The notes under the pieces: generated by a model | Told to the model about the DNA's origin: nothing | Seen by the model: only the letters and a program-made list of their open reading frames with translations | The model's database searches: none | In this document: piece by piece, positions 52,401 to 59,561 of the stretch | Position numbering within the stretch: position 1 is the stretch's first letter | How the letters are laid out: every line of letters begins with the position of its first letter | Translations under genes and position numbers: made by a program | Source: UBA3478 sp038134285 | Lineage (GTDB): Bacteria > Bacteroidota > Bacteroidia > Flavobacteriales > Flavobacteriaceae | Reading direction: 5' to 3' | DNA: 64,000 bases | NCBI GenBank assembly: GCA_038134285.1 | Contig: JAYPUW010000002.1 | Coordinates: 124,001 to 188,000 of the forward strand

Positions 52401-52685
52401 TCCAAGTTCTAGATAGACCTCTAAAATCGATTGTGAACCAACAGTTACCTCTTGACTTTTGTAGCCAATATAGCTCACCACAAGTACTTGGGTGTTATCT
52501 GCGTTTATTGAAAAGTTCCCATCAAAATCGGTGGCTACGCCAAATGACGTTCCTTTTAAAGCGACTGTTGCTCCGGGAAGAGGTTGTCCGGTCTCGTCGT
52601 AAACTGTACCAGAAACTCTGCTCTGCGCAAACGTCACAGAAATTGTGGCAGTAATAAGCAGAATTGTTAATAAAATTTTTTTCAT
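49476..52685 (-). CDS. SusC/RagA family TonB-linked outer-membrane transporter
   Basis: Outer-membrane barrel importing large nutrients with SusD. The 1069 residues have a signal peptide (1-20, ending TFAQ), a carboxypeptidase-regulatory-like domain (about 22-100: VSGTVYDETGQPLPGATVAL), a TonB-box region (LDEVVVTGFGR, about 98-108), the plug with VRIRGFGSINGNADPLYIVD (about 161-180), and a 22-strand barrel ending in aromatic/polar strands (TLGINLNL). It is transcribed first, with SusD after 4 bases. Neither a SusR-like regulator nor an anti-sigma/ECF pair is next to it. Confidence 0.95.
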   Translation of the reverse strand: MKKILLTILLITATISVTFAQSRVSGTVYDETGQPLPGATVALKGTSFGVATDFDGNFSINADNTQVLVVSYIGYKSQEVTVGSQSILEVYLELGNQLDEVVVTGFGRESKKSFAGAAKVVTGENISQKSFTNVSQALAGEAAGVNVIRTSGLPGSSSTVRIRGFGSINGNADPLYIVDDAPFQGSLNDINPNDIASVTVLKDASATALYGSQGASGVIVITTKKGSDLGDKIDVTIKSGTNYEGMPRYDRISSPEEYMNITWDGLYQRGRQLIDSGDVSTDDYANATIYANERIFGPAGIDPMYNMWAKSPAGTTTKPDWGYYSRRYTPENWNEYAFQDASRQEVFVGISNSSDRSSVYSSFGYIDDQSYAINSDYKRINARMRSNQKFGKSIEISNTLAYNYDITNNAGNVSNSSSQFWWVNNLPPIYPLFLRGDDGKKIEDPIYGGYLYDYGLQRGFGPLTNGVADSFLDVNRTKAHAINFNQELRVNLFKGLTFENNTAVQYTMSNYDNLNEPFYSPSKGAGGSIYKSKSQTVNYSIRTGLRFEKDWDDFTMDMFVNHLSQKYENNFMAAQMNNLVRPDGLELDNAVVLPFNPGSNTTAYSLESYVGNMNLGLKDRYFLTASFNRDGSSRFVNEKWGDFYALGLSYVISDEAFFNVNGVDYLKLRGSYGSIGEARGNGFYPGYDLFSIQNLNDKVSLSFDTKGNKDLTWERADMLDLGLEFGLFSGLIDGEIGYYQKTINDMFFSRRVGPSAGYALLDVNDGSLSTSGIEFDIDFNLINTRESSLSIGLIGESFAENFNALPLDPSTGFEQKFQVDGNFGWEVGRSRYEYYLRESAGVDPKTGKAQWYMNFVDNDFDGEFTTGDEIVQSLTQYLLDNPTAAISETKTDVYNDATRRFVDKQFIPDLRGAFRLKGSHKNFNLTMLFNYSLGGYIFDNGYQLLMSNSNPGNNAFHIDIRDRWQKNGDITDVPLYDTNLQINQNGSSTRFLIKGDYIALNNIRLGYNLPSDFINKVGFKKADIFVTGDNLFVTSARKGLNPTTSQTGNSDYYKYNPLSTITLGINLNL

Positions 52686-52705
52686 CTCATTAGTGTTTAG
52701 TAGAA

Positions 52706-52713
52706 CAAATTTA
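52706..52713 (-). promoter_or_regulatory. Possible susC promoter, -7 TAAATTTG
   Basis: Perfect TAnnTTTG on the minus strand, 20 bases before the susC ATG. The -33 position has no clean TTG. The 198-base AT-rich gap to the divergent receptor gene contains no other feature I can name beyond the two promoters. Confidence 0.45.
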
Positions 52714-52846
52714 GCATGTTTTAATGAATATCAGCGATTAGATAATTTGTATTGTTAATATTTATAATCAAAAAATTAAACAAAGAACGGTTGATAAATA
52801 TATTAATGATTTAATATGGACTTTACAATTATAGGTTTTGTAGACT

Positions 52847-52854
52847 TATTTTTG
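52847..52854 (+). promoter_or_regulatory. Possible promoter of the divergent receptor gene, -7 TATTTTTG
   Basis: Perfect TAnnTTTG, 29 bases before the ATG at 52884. The -33 position reads TTTACA rather than TTG. Confidence 0.45.
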
Positions 52855-52883
52855 CTTAATAAACGTAAAAAATCTCATTTAAC

Positions 52884-55415
52884 ATGAAAAAATTCTTTTC
52901 ACTGTTGGCCTTCTCAGCTGTTCTAATTGCTTCAGCTCAAGCGCAACAAGAAAGTGATTCAATGTTGATCCAACAATTAGAAGAAGTTGTTGTTTCTTCT
53001 CGTGTGATCGACATTGCAAAGGAACGTGTTACTCCTGTAGCTGTATCCACCATTACAGCAAATGATGTTGCATTTAAAGTGGGTAACTTAGAGTTTCCTG
53101 AAATTATGAACAACACCCCTGGGGTGTATGCCACCAAACAAGGTGGAGGATACGGAGATAGCCGTATCAGTCTCCGCGGATTTTCTCAGAGCAACACTGC
53201 TTTCCTTATTAACGGTCAGCCCGTTAACGACATGGAGAACGGATGGGTGTACTGGTCAAACTGGCAAGGTCTTACCGATGTGACTTCTAGCATCCAAATT
53301 CAGAGAGGTTTAGGAGCATCGCGTTTAGCTGTTCCTTCTGTCGGAGGTACCGTTTCAATCTTTACTAAAGCTGCAGATCGTCAAGCTGGTGGAGTATTCG
53401 CTCAGATGTTGGGTAACGACGGTTACACTAAAACTACTGCGGTTCACAACACAGGGACAAACGAGAAAGGATGGGCTACTTCATTACTTCTAACCTATTG
53501 GAAGGGTGACGGTTACATCAATTCAACTCAAGGTGAAGGATGGACTTATTTTGCATCTGTAGGTTACAGTCCTGAAGGGTCAAACCACAACTTCAACCTA
53601 ACAATGTTAGGAGCTGGTCAATGGCACCATCAGCGTGACGCCTGGGTTTCTATCCGTGACTACCAAAATTTTGGTACGGACCACAAAGACGGTATCGATC
53701 GTCGCTGGAACACCAACGGAGGTATTTTGAATGGGGAAGAATACAACATGAGAAGAAATTTCTACAACAAACCGTTGGCTACTTTTAACTGGGATTGGGA
53801 TATTTCTGACAACGTTCAGTTGAACACCTCGGTATACGCATCAGCTGGTCGCGGAGGTGGAACTGGGCCTCGAGGAAGCAACTTCCGTAACAAAGCTATC
53901 GATATGTATCCCTATAATATCGATCTAACCACTCATTATCTTGATAATGGTAGAGGAACTCGATTCCCTGACGGAACTATTAATTTTGACGCAGTAGTTG
54001 CTACTAATAGAGCTAATGCACAGCCCTATTCAGGCGCTATTTCTGGATATTCAGGCAAACTGATTGGATCAAATGGATTTAGAAACGATGGAGTGAGTCG
54101 AGAAATTATGATTCGTCGTGCCTCAATGAACTCACACGACTGGGTAGGCGCGATCTCTTCTTTAGATATTCGTGCCGACAAATTCCGTTACTCTCTAGGA
54201 GTTGACTTACGCTCTTATACAGGTTACCACTACAGAGTACTAAATGATCTATTAGGTCTAGATGGATACTATTCCACTGGAAACCGTAATACATCAGGTT
54301 TGATTATAGAAACTACTGTAGCCGCTGATCCCTTTAGAAATACTGGAATTCGAGGTCCAAAAATCGATTATTACAATATAGGTGTTGTTAAATGGGCTGG
54401 ATTTAACGGATTGGTTGAATATAACAACGATGATAACTTTACTTCAGTATTACAAGCGGGTCTATCAAGCCAAAGCTATCAGCGTATCGACTACTTTGAC
54501 CAAGTTGGAAATCCTATTTCTGAAGTTCAAAATTCACCTGGGGGATATGTTAAGGGTGGAGCAAATATCAATTTGGATTCAAGTAACAACCTTTTCGTAA
54601 ATGCTGGATATATTGCTCGTCAACCATTATTTGACGCTGTTTTTCCAGGTTTTGCAAATAAAATAAATCCTGATTTGCAGAATGAAAAAATCACTTCTAT
54701 AGAAGCAGGTTATGGATATATTGGTTCAGATTTTAAATTAAATGCTAATCTTTATTCAACCGTTTGGGGTAATCGTTTCATCTCAAGAGGTTTTACTTTG
54801 GATGGGGGCACTTCAGGAACAGCTCAATTTAAGGATGTAGATGTATTGCATCAAGGACTGGAACTTGAAGCTACCTATTACACCACCCCAGACTTTAGAT
54901 TAAAAGGTATGCTTTCTGCTGGGAATTGGAAGTACACCAAAGACTTCTCTTCGGAAGTATATGATGATACCAATCAAAAAGTTGGTGAAGGAACAATTTA
55001 TATTAAGGATGCCAAAGTGGGGGATGCCGCTCAATTTGTATTCTACGCTGAAGCCATGCAGAAAGTGGGAAATAATATCTCCTTTGACCTAGGATATCGT
55101 TTTGTAGATGGTCTTTACGCTGACTACAGTATAGTTGATTCTGCTTTCCTAGAAGCTAATAATTCTGGAGCTGTTAAGCTTCCATCGTACGGATTACTAG
55201 ACTTCGGAGCTATGGCTCGTTTCGATCTTTTCGGAAACAACGCAAGCTTCAGAGTAAACATCAATAACTTACTTGACACCGTATACATCGCTGAGTCAAA
55301 TACAAACATCCACGCTACTTCAGGTTCTCAAACCTGGAACGGTGTTGACGTTCGTAACTCAGTATGGTTCGGATTCGGAAGAACTTGGAACGCTACGCTT
55401 CGCGTAAACCTCTAA
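52884..55415 (+). CDS. TonB-dependent outer-membrane receptor
   Basis: An 843-residue TonB-dependent receptor without a carboxypeptidase-regulatory domain and without a SusD partner. It has a signal peptide (1-20), a TonB-box-like segment (LEEVVVSSRVID, about 32-43), the plug (EIMNNTPGVYATKQGGGYGD, about 73-92, and RISLRGFSQSNTAFLINGQPV), and a barrel ending in NATLRVNL. The overall type is closer to iron-chelate or peptide receptors than to SusC, but the ligand cannot be read from the sequence. It is divergent from the SusCD operon, and a strong terminator follows. Confidence 0.9.
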   Translation: MKKFFSLLAFSAVLIASAQAQQESDSMLIQQLEEVVVSSRVIDIAKERVTPVAVSTITANDVAFKVGNLEFPEIMNNTPGVYATKQGGGYGDSRISLRGFSQSNTAFLINGQPVNDMENGWVYWSNWQGLTDVTSSIQIQRGLGASRLAVPSVGGTVSIFTKAADRQAGGVFAQMLGNDGYTKTTAVHNTGTNEKGWATSLLLTYWKGDGYINSTQGEGWTYFASVGYSPEGSNHNFNLTMLGAGQWHHQRDAWVSIRDYQNFGTDHKDGIDRRWNTNGGILNGEEYNMRRNFYNKPLATFNWDWDISDNVQLNTSVYASAGRGGGTGPRGSNFRNKAIDMYPYNIDLTTHYLDNGRGTRFPDGTINFDAVVATNRANAQPYSGAISGYSGKLIGSNGFRNDGVSREIMIRRASMNSHDWVGAISSLDIRADKFRYSLGVDLRSYTGYHYRVLNDLLGLDGYYSTGNRNTSGLIIETTVAADPFRNTGIRGPKIDYYNIGVVKWAGFNGLVEYNNDDNFTSVLQAGLSSQSYQRIDYFDQVGNPISEVQNSPGGYVKGGANINLDSSNNLFVNAGYIARQPLFDAVFPGFANKINPDLQNEKITSIEAGYGYIGSDFKLNANLYSTVWGNRFISRGFTLDGGTSGTAQFKDVDVLHQGLELEATYYTTPDFRLKGMLSAGNWKYTKDFSSEVYDDTNQKVGEGTIYIKDAKVGDAAQFVFYAEAMQKVGNNISFDLGYRFVDGLYADYSIVDSAFLEANNSGAVKLPSYGLLDFGAMARFDLFGNNASFRVNINNLLDTVYIAESNTNIHATSGSQTWNGVDVRNSVWFGFGRTWNATLRVNL

Positions 55416-55434
55416 GATTTTTCACTACAATCTT

Positions 55435-55463
55435 AAAAAGCGCCCCCCGTGGGCGCTTTTTTT
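55435..55463 (+). terminator. Terminator after the TonB-dependent receptor
   Basis: AAAAAGCGCCC (55435-55445) pairs perfectly with GGGCGCTTTTT (55451-55461) around CCCGT, followed by more T. Confidence 0.9.
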
Positions 55464-55478
55464 ATTATACACCCCAAG

Positions 55479-55494
55479 TGTAACCAAAGTCACT
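55479..55494. promoter_or_regulatory. Operator-like dyad A (GTAAC-N4-GTCAC) before the Crp/Fnr gene
   Basis: TGTAAC-CAAA-GTCACT. One half-site is exact, the other has one change from GTTAC. Immediately downstream come TTTTG (55494-55498) and a weak -7 element TAGTTTTA (55516-55523). The dyad centre is about 29.5 bp from the -7 element, the geometry of an activator site overlapping the -33 region. A small dyad AACCC-ATTA-GGGTT (55502-55515) lies between. It suggests autoregulation of the regulator. Confidence 0.55.
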
Positions 55495-55578
55495 TTTGGT
55501 GAACCCATTAGGGTTTAGTTTTATGCTCGCAAAACAATTCTTCATTAACTTTCGAGAAAGCACTTTTATCACCTAAGC

Positions 55579-56211
55579 ATGATTAAAGAACTCACTACGA
55601 CCTACGGAGGAATATTTGAATCCGCCTTACTTCAAGAAATCAATCAGGTTGGAACCTTTCGCGAGATAGAAGCGGGATCTGAAATTATACGAAGTGGAGA
55701 ATACATCAAAAGTATCCCTTTACTATTGACCGGAGCGATTAAAGTCTTGCGCGAGTACGATAACGGCGAAGAACTACTTCTTTATTATGTGGAAGAAGGA
55801 AACACCTGCTCTATGTCTATGAGCTGCTGTGTCGAACAACGAAAGAGTCAAATTTGTGCAGTGGCCGAATTAGACACCCTACTTATTATGATACCTGTTC
55901 AAAAGATGGAAGAGTGGCTCGGTCGCTATCAAAGCTGGCGCACCTTCGTGTTCTCAAACTATCAAAATCGTATTGAAGAAGTTTTAGAAAGCCTAGAAAA
56001 AGTGGCCTTTGAACGCCTTGACGAAAGGCTTGAAGACTACCTCAAAGAAAAATCTAGAATCAACAACGACAACTCGGTGTATCAAACGCACAAAGAGATC
56101 GCTGAAGAGCTTCATAGCTCTCGCGTGGTTATTTCACGCCTGCTCAAAAAGCTAGAGAAAGTGGGTAGCATTAAACTGCATCGAAATCATATCGAAATCA
56201 TTGATTTGTAA
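55579..56211 (+). CDS. Crp/Fnr family transcriptional regulator (likely sulfur regulator)
   Basis: Sensor-regulator of the Crp/Fnr superfamily, 210 residues: a cyclic-nucleotide-binding-like beta barrel (about 15-115), a dimerisation helix (about 118-150), and a winged helix (about 165-208) with the recognition helix in SSRVVISRLLKKLE. The barrel has four cysteines: Cys77, Cys83, Cys84 and Cys93, including a vicinal pair, but no N-terminal Fnr iron-sulfur motif. A thiol or persulfide sensor is a fair guess, not shown. It is 9 bases before the SulP gene and heads a cluster of sulfide-handling genes, each preceded by the same GTAAC dyad. Confidence 0.88.
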   Translation: MIKELTTTYGGIFESALLQEINQVGTFREIEAGSEIIRSGEYIKSIPLLLTGAIKVLREYDNGEELLLYYVEEGNTCSMSMSCCVEQRKSQICAVAELDTLLIMIPVQKMEEWLGRYQSWRTFVFSNYQNRIEEVLESLEKVAFERLDERLEDYLKEKSRINNDNSVYQTHKEIAEELHSSRVVISRLLKKLEKVGSIKLHRNHIEIIDL

Positions 56212-56220
56212 CCCCTATCC

Positions 56221-57948
56221 ATGAAACTGAAGATCTTTATACCTCTGTTAGACTGGCTGCCTAAATACAAAAAAGAATACCTAGGTGGTGACCTCTCGGC
56301 AGGAATCACTGTGGGGATTATGCTCATTCCGCAAGGTATGGCTTATGCTATGATTGCAGGCCTACCGCCGGTATTTGGACTATATGCTGCGCTTATCCCC
56401 CAGGTCATCTATGGTATACTCGGAACATCGCGTCAGTTAAGCGTCGGACCTGTTGCAATGGACTCGCTGCTCGTCGCCTCAGGACTAGGAGCCCTATCGC
56501 TTTCGGGAATTGAGGAATACGCGAGGATGGCTATTTTTTTAGCACTGTTCATGGGAGTCATACAGTTTGTTTTAGGAATGGTCCGTATGGGATTCTTGGT
56601 CAACTTTCTCTCAAAGCCTGTAATCAGCGGGTTTACCTCAGCGGCTGCTCTTATCATTGGCTTAAGTCAACTCAAACACCTTTTAGGGACGCAGATAGAA
56701 CGAAGCAATCAAATACACATTTTGCTTTTAAATGCCCTTAAAACCATAGACCAAACCAACCTTATTGCGTTAGGGCTTGGAATAGCAGCCATAGTGCTCA
56801 TCAAAGTATTGAAACGACTGAATAAACGCATTCCCGGAGCACTCATTGTAACTATTTTAGGGATAGTCCTCACCTACTTGTTTAGACTAGATCAATTAGG
56901 GCTCTCCATTGTGCAAGAAGTTCCCTCAGGGCTTCCCTCTTTCAGAATCCCTTCAGTCACACAAGATAGTATTTCAGAACTATTTCCTATCGCCATGACC
57001 TTAGCACTGATCGCCTTCATGGAGGCTATATCGGTTGCCAAGGCTATAGAAGAAAAGCATAGACTCAATGAAGTAAGACCAAACCAAGAGTTGATCGCAC
57101 TCGGACTCTCTAATGTGGTGGGTTCATTCTTTCAATCCTACCCGACTTCAGGCGGATTCTCTAGGACTGCTGTTAACGATCAGGCAGGAGCCAATTCTAC
57201 CCTAGCCTCACTTATTAGCGCAGCTATTGTCGGATTAACCTTGTTGTTTCTTACCCCCCTATTTTACTACCTTCCGAACACCGTACTTGCCGCTATAATT
57301 ATGGTAGCAGTTTTTGGTCTGATTGATGTTCAGTATCCTCTAACCCTGTTGAAAAACGGAAAGGATGAATTTGCTCTATTGATTTTCACCTTTGTGATCA
57401 CATTAACAGTAGGAATCAAAGAAGGGATCTTGTTTGGAGTGCTTCTCTCACTGTTACTTCTTGTTTACCGCAGCTCTAGCCCTCACTTTGCCGTTCTAGC
57501 CCGAGTGAATCAAAGCCCTTATTACAGAAATGTGAAGCGCTTTGCCGATGAGGTCACCATAGATCCGGCCATATTACTCTTTCGTTTTGACGGACAACTC
57601 TATTTCGGAAACAAAGAGTATTTCAAGTCTAGTCTCATGGCACCCATAACTGAACGAGGAGCTTCATTAAAGCACCTCATTTTAAATGTAGAGCCTATGA
57701 ACTACATCGATAGTTCAGCAGCCTTTATGCTGCGTCAACTCTTTGAAGATTTAAAATCGAAAAATATCACTGTTTCGATCGCCGGACCCATCGGACCTAT
57801 TAGGGATATCCTTAAGCGAAGCGGTATTGTATCTCTTCTCGGAGAAGACTCATTCTTTGAAAATACACACAGTGCCTACCAAGTTGCATCGGGTGAGCAT
57901 GGCGCAGAAGATTTGGGCAAAAAAATCGCGCTGGAATCAAAATCCTAG
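56221..57948 (+). CDS. SulP family anion transporter with STAS domain
   Basis: Membrane transporter of the SLC26/SulP family, 575 residues. The N-terminal transport domain has the SulP signature near GITVGIMLIPQGMAYAMIAG (about 29-48) and ten to twelve hydrophobic segments to residue 420. A cytosolic STAS domain (about 440-550) contains MNYIDSSAAFMLRQL. Relatives move sulfate, bicarbonate or other anions. Here the genes around it point to sulfate or another sulfur oxyanion, perhaps export of the product of sulfide oxidation, but the direction and ion are not visible. It is cotranscribed with the Crp/Fnr gene. Confidence 0.9.
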   Translation: MKLKIFIPLLDWLPKYKKEYLGGDLSAGITVGIMLIPQGMAYAMIAGLPPVFGLYAALIPQVIYGILGTSRQLSVGPVAMDSLLVASGLGALSLSGIEEYARMAIFLALFMGVIQFVLGMVRMGFLVNFLSKPVISGFTSAAALIIGLSQLKHLLGTQIERSNQIHILLLNALKTIDQTNLIALGLGIAAIVLIKVLKRLNKRIPGALIVTILGIVLTYLFRLDQLGLSIVQEVPSGLPSFRIPSVTQDSISELFPIAMTLALIAFMEAISVAKAIEEKHRLNEVRPNQELIALGLSNVVGSFFQSYPTSGGFSRTAVNDQAGANSTLASLISAAIVGLTLLFLTPLFYYLPNTVLAAIIMVAVFGLIDVQYPLTLLKNGKDEFALLIFTFVITLTVGIKEGILFGVLLSLLLLVYRSSSPHFAVLARVNQSPYYRNVKRFADEVTIDPAILLFRFDGQLYFGNKEYFKSSLMAPITERGASLKHLILNVEPMNYIDSSAAFMLRQLFEDLKSKNITVSIAGPIGPIRDILKRSGIVSLLGEDSFFENTHSAYQVASGEHGAEDLGKKIALESKS

Positions 57949-57952
57949 AAGA

Positions 57953-57968
57953 TGTAACTTTAGTAACA
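57953..57968. promoter_or_regulatory. Operator-like dyad B (GTAAC-N4-GTAAC) and promoter of the MBL-rhodanese gene
   Basis: TGTAAC-TTTA-GTAACA, with one mismatch between arms. It is followed at once by TTTTG (57969-57973), 21 bases, and the -7 element TAGCCTTG (57995-58002), so it abuts the -33 box. A second small dyad, AAGGCT-N10-AGCCTT (57980-58001), overlaps the -7 element. Confidence 0.6.
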
Positions 57969-58028
57969 TTTTGAAAATTAAGGCTGTTCTATTTTAGCCT
58001 TGCAAAACATAAAAAAACACTATACATC

Positions 58029-59447
58029 ATGAAAATAGAACAGATATACACTGGGTGCCTTGCTCAAGGAGCTTACTATATTGAAAGTAACGGAGAGGTG
58101 GCAATAATCGATCCATTACGTGAGGTTCAGTCATACCTTGATAAAGCGAAGGATTCAAATGCTTCGATCAAGTACATTTTTGAAACGCATTTTCACGCTG
58201 ATTTCGTGAGTGGACATGTTACCTTAGGAAAAGAGACAGGAGCTCCCATTATCTATGGACCAAATGCGAACCCAAGTTTTGACGCTATTATTGCGCAAGA
58301 CGGGCAAGAGTTTAAATTAGGAGATGTTACCATTGTTGTTATACACACCCCAGGACACACAATGGAATCGACGACCTACTTGTTGAGAGATGCATCGGGT
58401 AAAGACCATGCCATCTTTAGTGGTGACACACTATTCTTAGGCGACGTCGGAAGACCCGATTTGGCGCAAAAAGCGGCACATATGTCTCAAGAGCAGTTGG
58501 CAGAAACCTTATACGATAGCTTACGCAATAAGATCATGCCATTAGCCGACGATGTGACGGTATATCCAGGTCACGGAGCAGGTTCAGCATGTGGAAAAAA
58601 CATGATGAAAGAAACAGTTGACTCGTTGGGCAACCAGAAAAAAATGAACTATGCCCTTCGCGCAGACATGACCAAAGAAGAGTTCGTTAAAGAGGTAACC
58701 GACGGATTGTTGCCTCCTCCTCAATATTTTCCTCTAAACGTGAAGATGAATAAAGAAGGATACGACGATTTTGATAAAGTACTTGAGAGAGGATCTCGTC
58801 CGTTGAGCCCTGAGGCCTTCGAAGACGTTGCGAATCAAACGGGCGCTATTGTTCTTGACGTTCGTAACGAGAGAGACTTTGCACAGGGCCATGTGCCTCG
58901 TTCAATTTTTATTGGGCTTGATGGAAGCTTTGCTCCATGGGTTGGCACCCTTGTAGCAGACACTAAGCAGCCTATTCTTTTAGTGACTCCAGAAGGTCGT
59001 GAAGAAGAAGCCATCACCCGCCTTGCACGCGTAGGGTTCGACAACACACTTGGCTATCTAGAAGGAGGTTTCGAACAGTGGAAAAAGTCAGGCAAAGAAT
59101 ACGACAATCTAAGTACTATATCTGCAGAAGAGCTCAAGAAAGAAATGGCCTCAGGCCCATTAGAAATCTTTGACGTTCGTAAAGAATCTGAACACTATGC
59201 ACACCGTGTTCCTGATTCACACAACACCCCACTTGATTTCTTAAATAATTACCTAGAAGAATTCCAAGAAGACGGATCGTTCTATATCCATTGTGCTGGA
59301 GGATACCGTTCAGTTATTGCGGCTTCAATTTTAAAGAGCCGTGGAATTCACAATATGATCAATGTAGACGGTGGATTCAAGGCCATTGAGGCTGCCGAAA
59401 TTAAATTGACCGACTACGTTTGTCCGTCAACAATGCCATCGGCATAG
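58029..59447 (+). CDS. Metallo-beta-lactamase-fold persulfide dioxygenase-like / tandem rhodanese fusion
   Basis: A 472-residue fusion. Residues 1-230 are a metallo-beta-lactamase fold of the persulfide dioxygenase (ETHE1-like) group: THFHADFVSGH (His54, His56, Asp58), PGHTMEST (about 110-117), SGDTLFLGDVGRPDL (about 137-151) and YPGHGAGSACGKN. Two rhodanese domains follow (about 265-360 and 370-465). The first lacks its cysteine (Thr320 in LLVTPEGREEE); the second keeps it (Cys422 in HCAGGYRS). The enzyme would oxidise persulfide to sulfite, with sulfane-sulfur transfer on the same chain. It lies in the sulfur cluster behind dyad B. Confidence 0.9.
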   Translation: MKIEQIYTGCLAQGAYYIESNGEVAIIDPLREVQSYLDKAKDSNASIKYIFETHFHADFVSGHVTLGKETGAPIIYGPNANPSFDAIIAQDGQEFKLGDVTIVVIHTPGHTMESTTYLLRDASGKDHAIFSGDTLFLGDVGRPDLAQKAAHMSQEQLAETLYDSLRNKIMPLADDVTVYPGHGAGSACGKNMMKETVDSLGNQKKMNYALRADMTKEEFVKEVTDGLLPPPQYFPLNVKMNKEGYDDFDKVLERGSRPLSPEAFEDVANQTGAIVLDVRNERDFAQGHVPRSIFIGLDGSFAPWVGTLVADTKQPILLVTPEGREEEAITRLARVGFDNTLGYLEGGFEQWKKSGKEYDNLSTISAEELKKEMASGPLEIFDVRKESEHYAHRVPDSHNTPLDFLNNYLEEFQEDGSFYIHCAGGYRSVIAASILKSRGIHNMINVDGGFKAIEAAEIKLTDYVCPSTMPSA

Positions 59448-59471
59448 GACACTAGTTTTCGGTTTTAAGTC

Positions 59472-59521
59472 AACCCTTTGCTTATGTAACTTACGTTACA
59501 CAAGCAAAGGGTTATTTTTTT
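59472..59521 (+). terminator. Long composite hairpin with embedded dyad C (terminator plus operator)
   Basis: AACCCTTTGCTT (59472-59483) pairs with AAGCAAAGGGTT (59502-59513); after one A/C mismatch, TGTAAC (59485-59490) pairs with GTTACA (59495-59500) around TTAC. This is 18 bp in all, followed by A and seven T (59514-59521). It should terminate the MBL-rhodanese transcript, and as DNA its centre is the best copy of the cluster's dyad. Confidence 0.8.
59485..59500. promoter_or_regulatory. Operator-like dyad C (TGTAAC-N4-GTTACA) before the SQR gene
   Basis: Exact TGTAAC/GTTACA arms, 16 bp, the same architecture as a Crp/Fnr site (5-N6-5). The -7 candidate is TACCATTT (59521-59528), 28.5 bp from the dyad centre, with no recognisable -33 box, as expected if an activator is required. 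It is embedded in the terminator hairpin. Confidence 0.6.
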
Positions 59522-59561
59522 ACCATTTTCAAACCTAAACACTTAGCTAAAACCTAAACAG

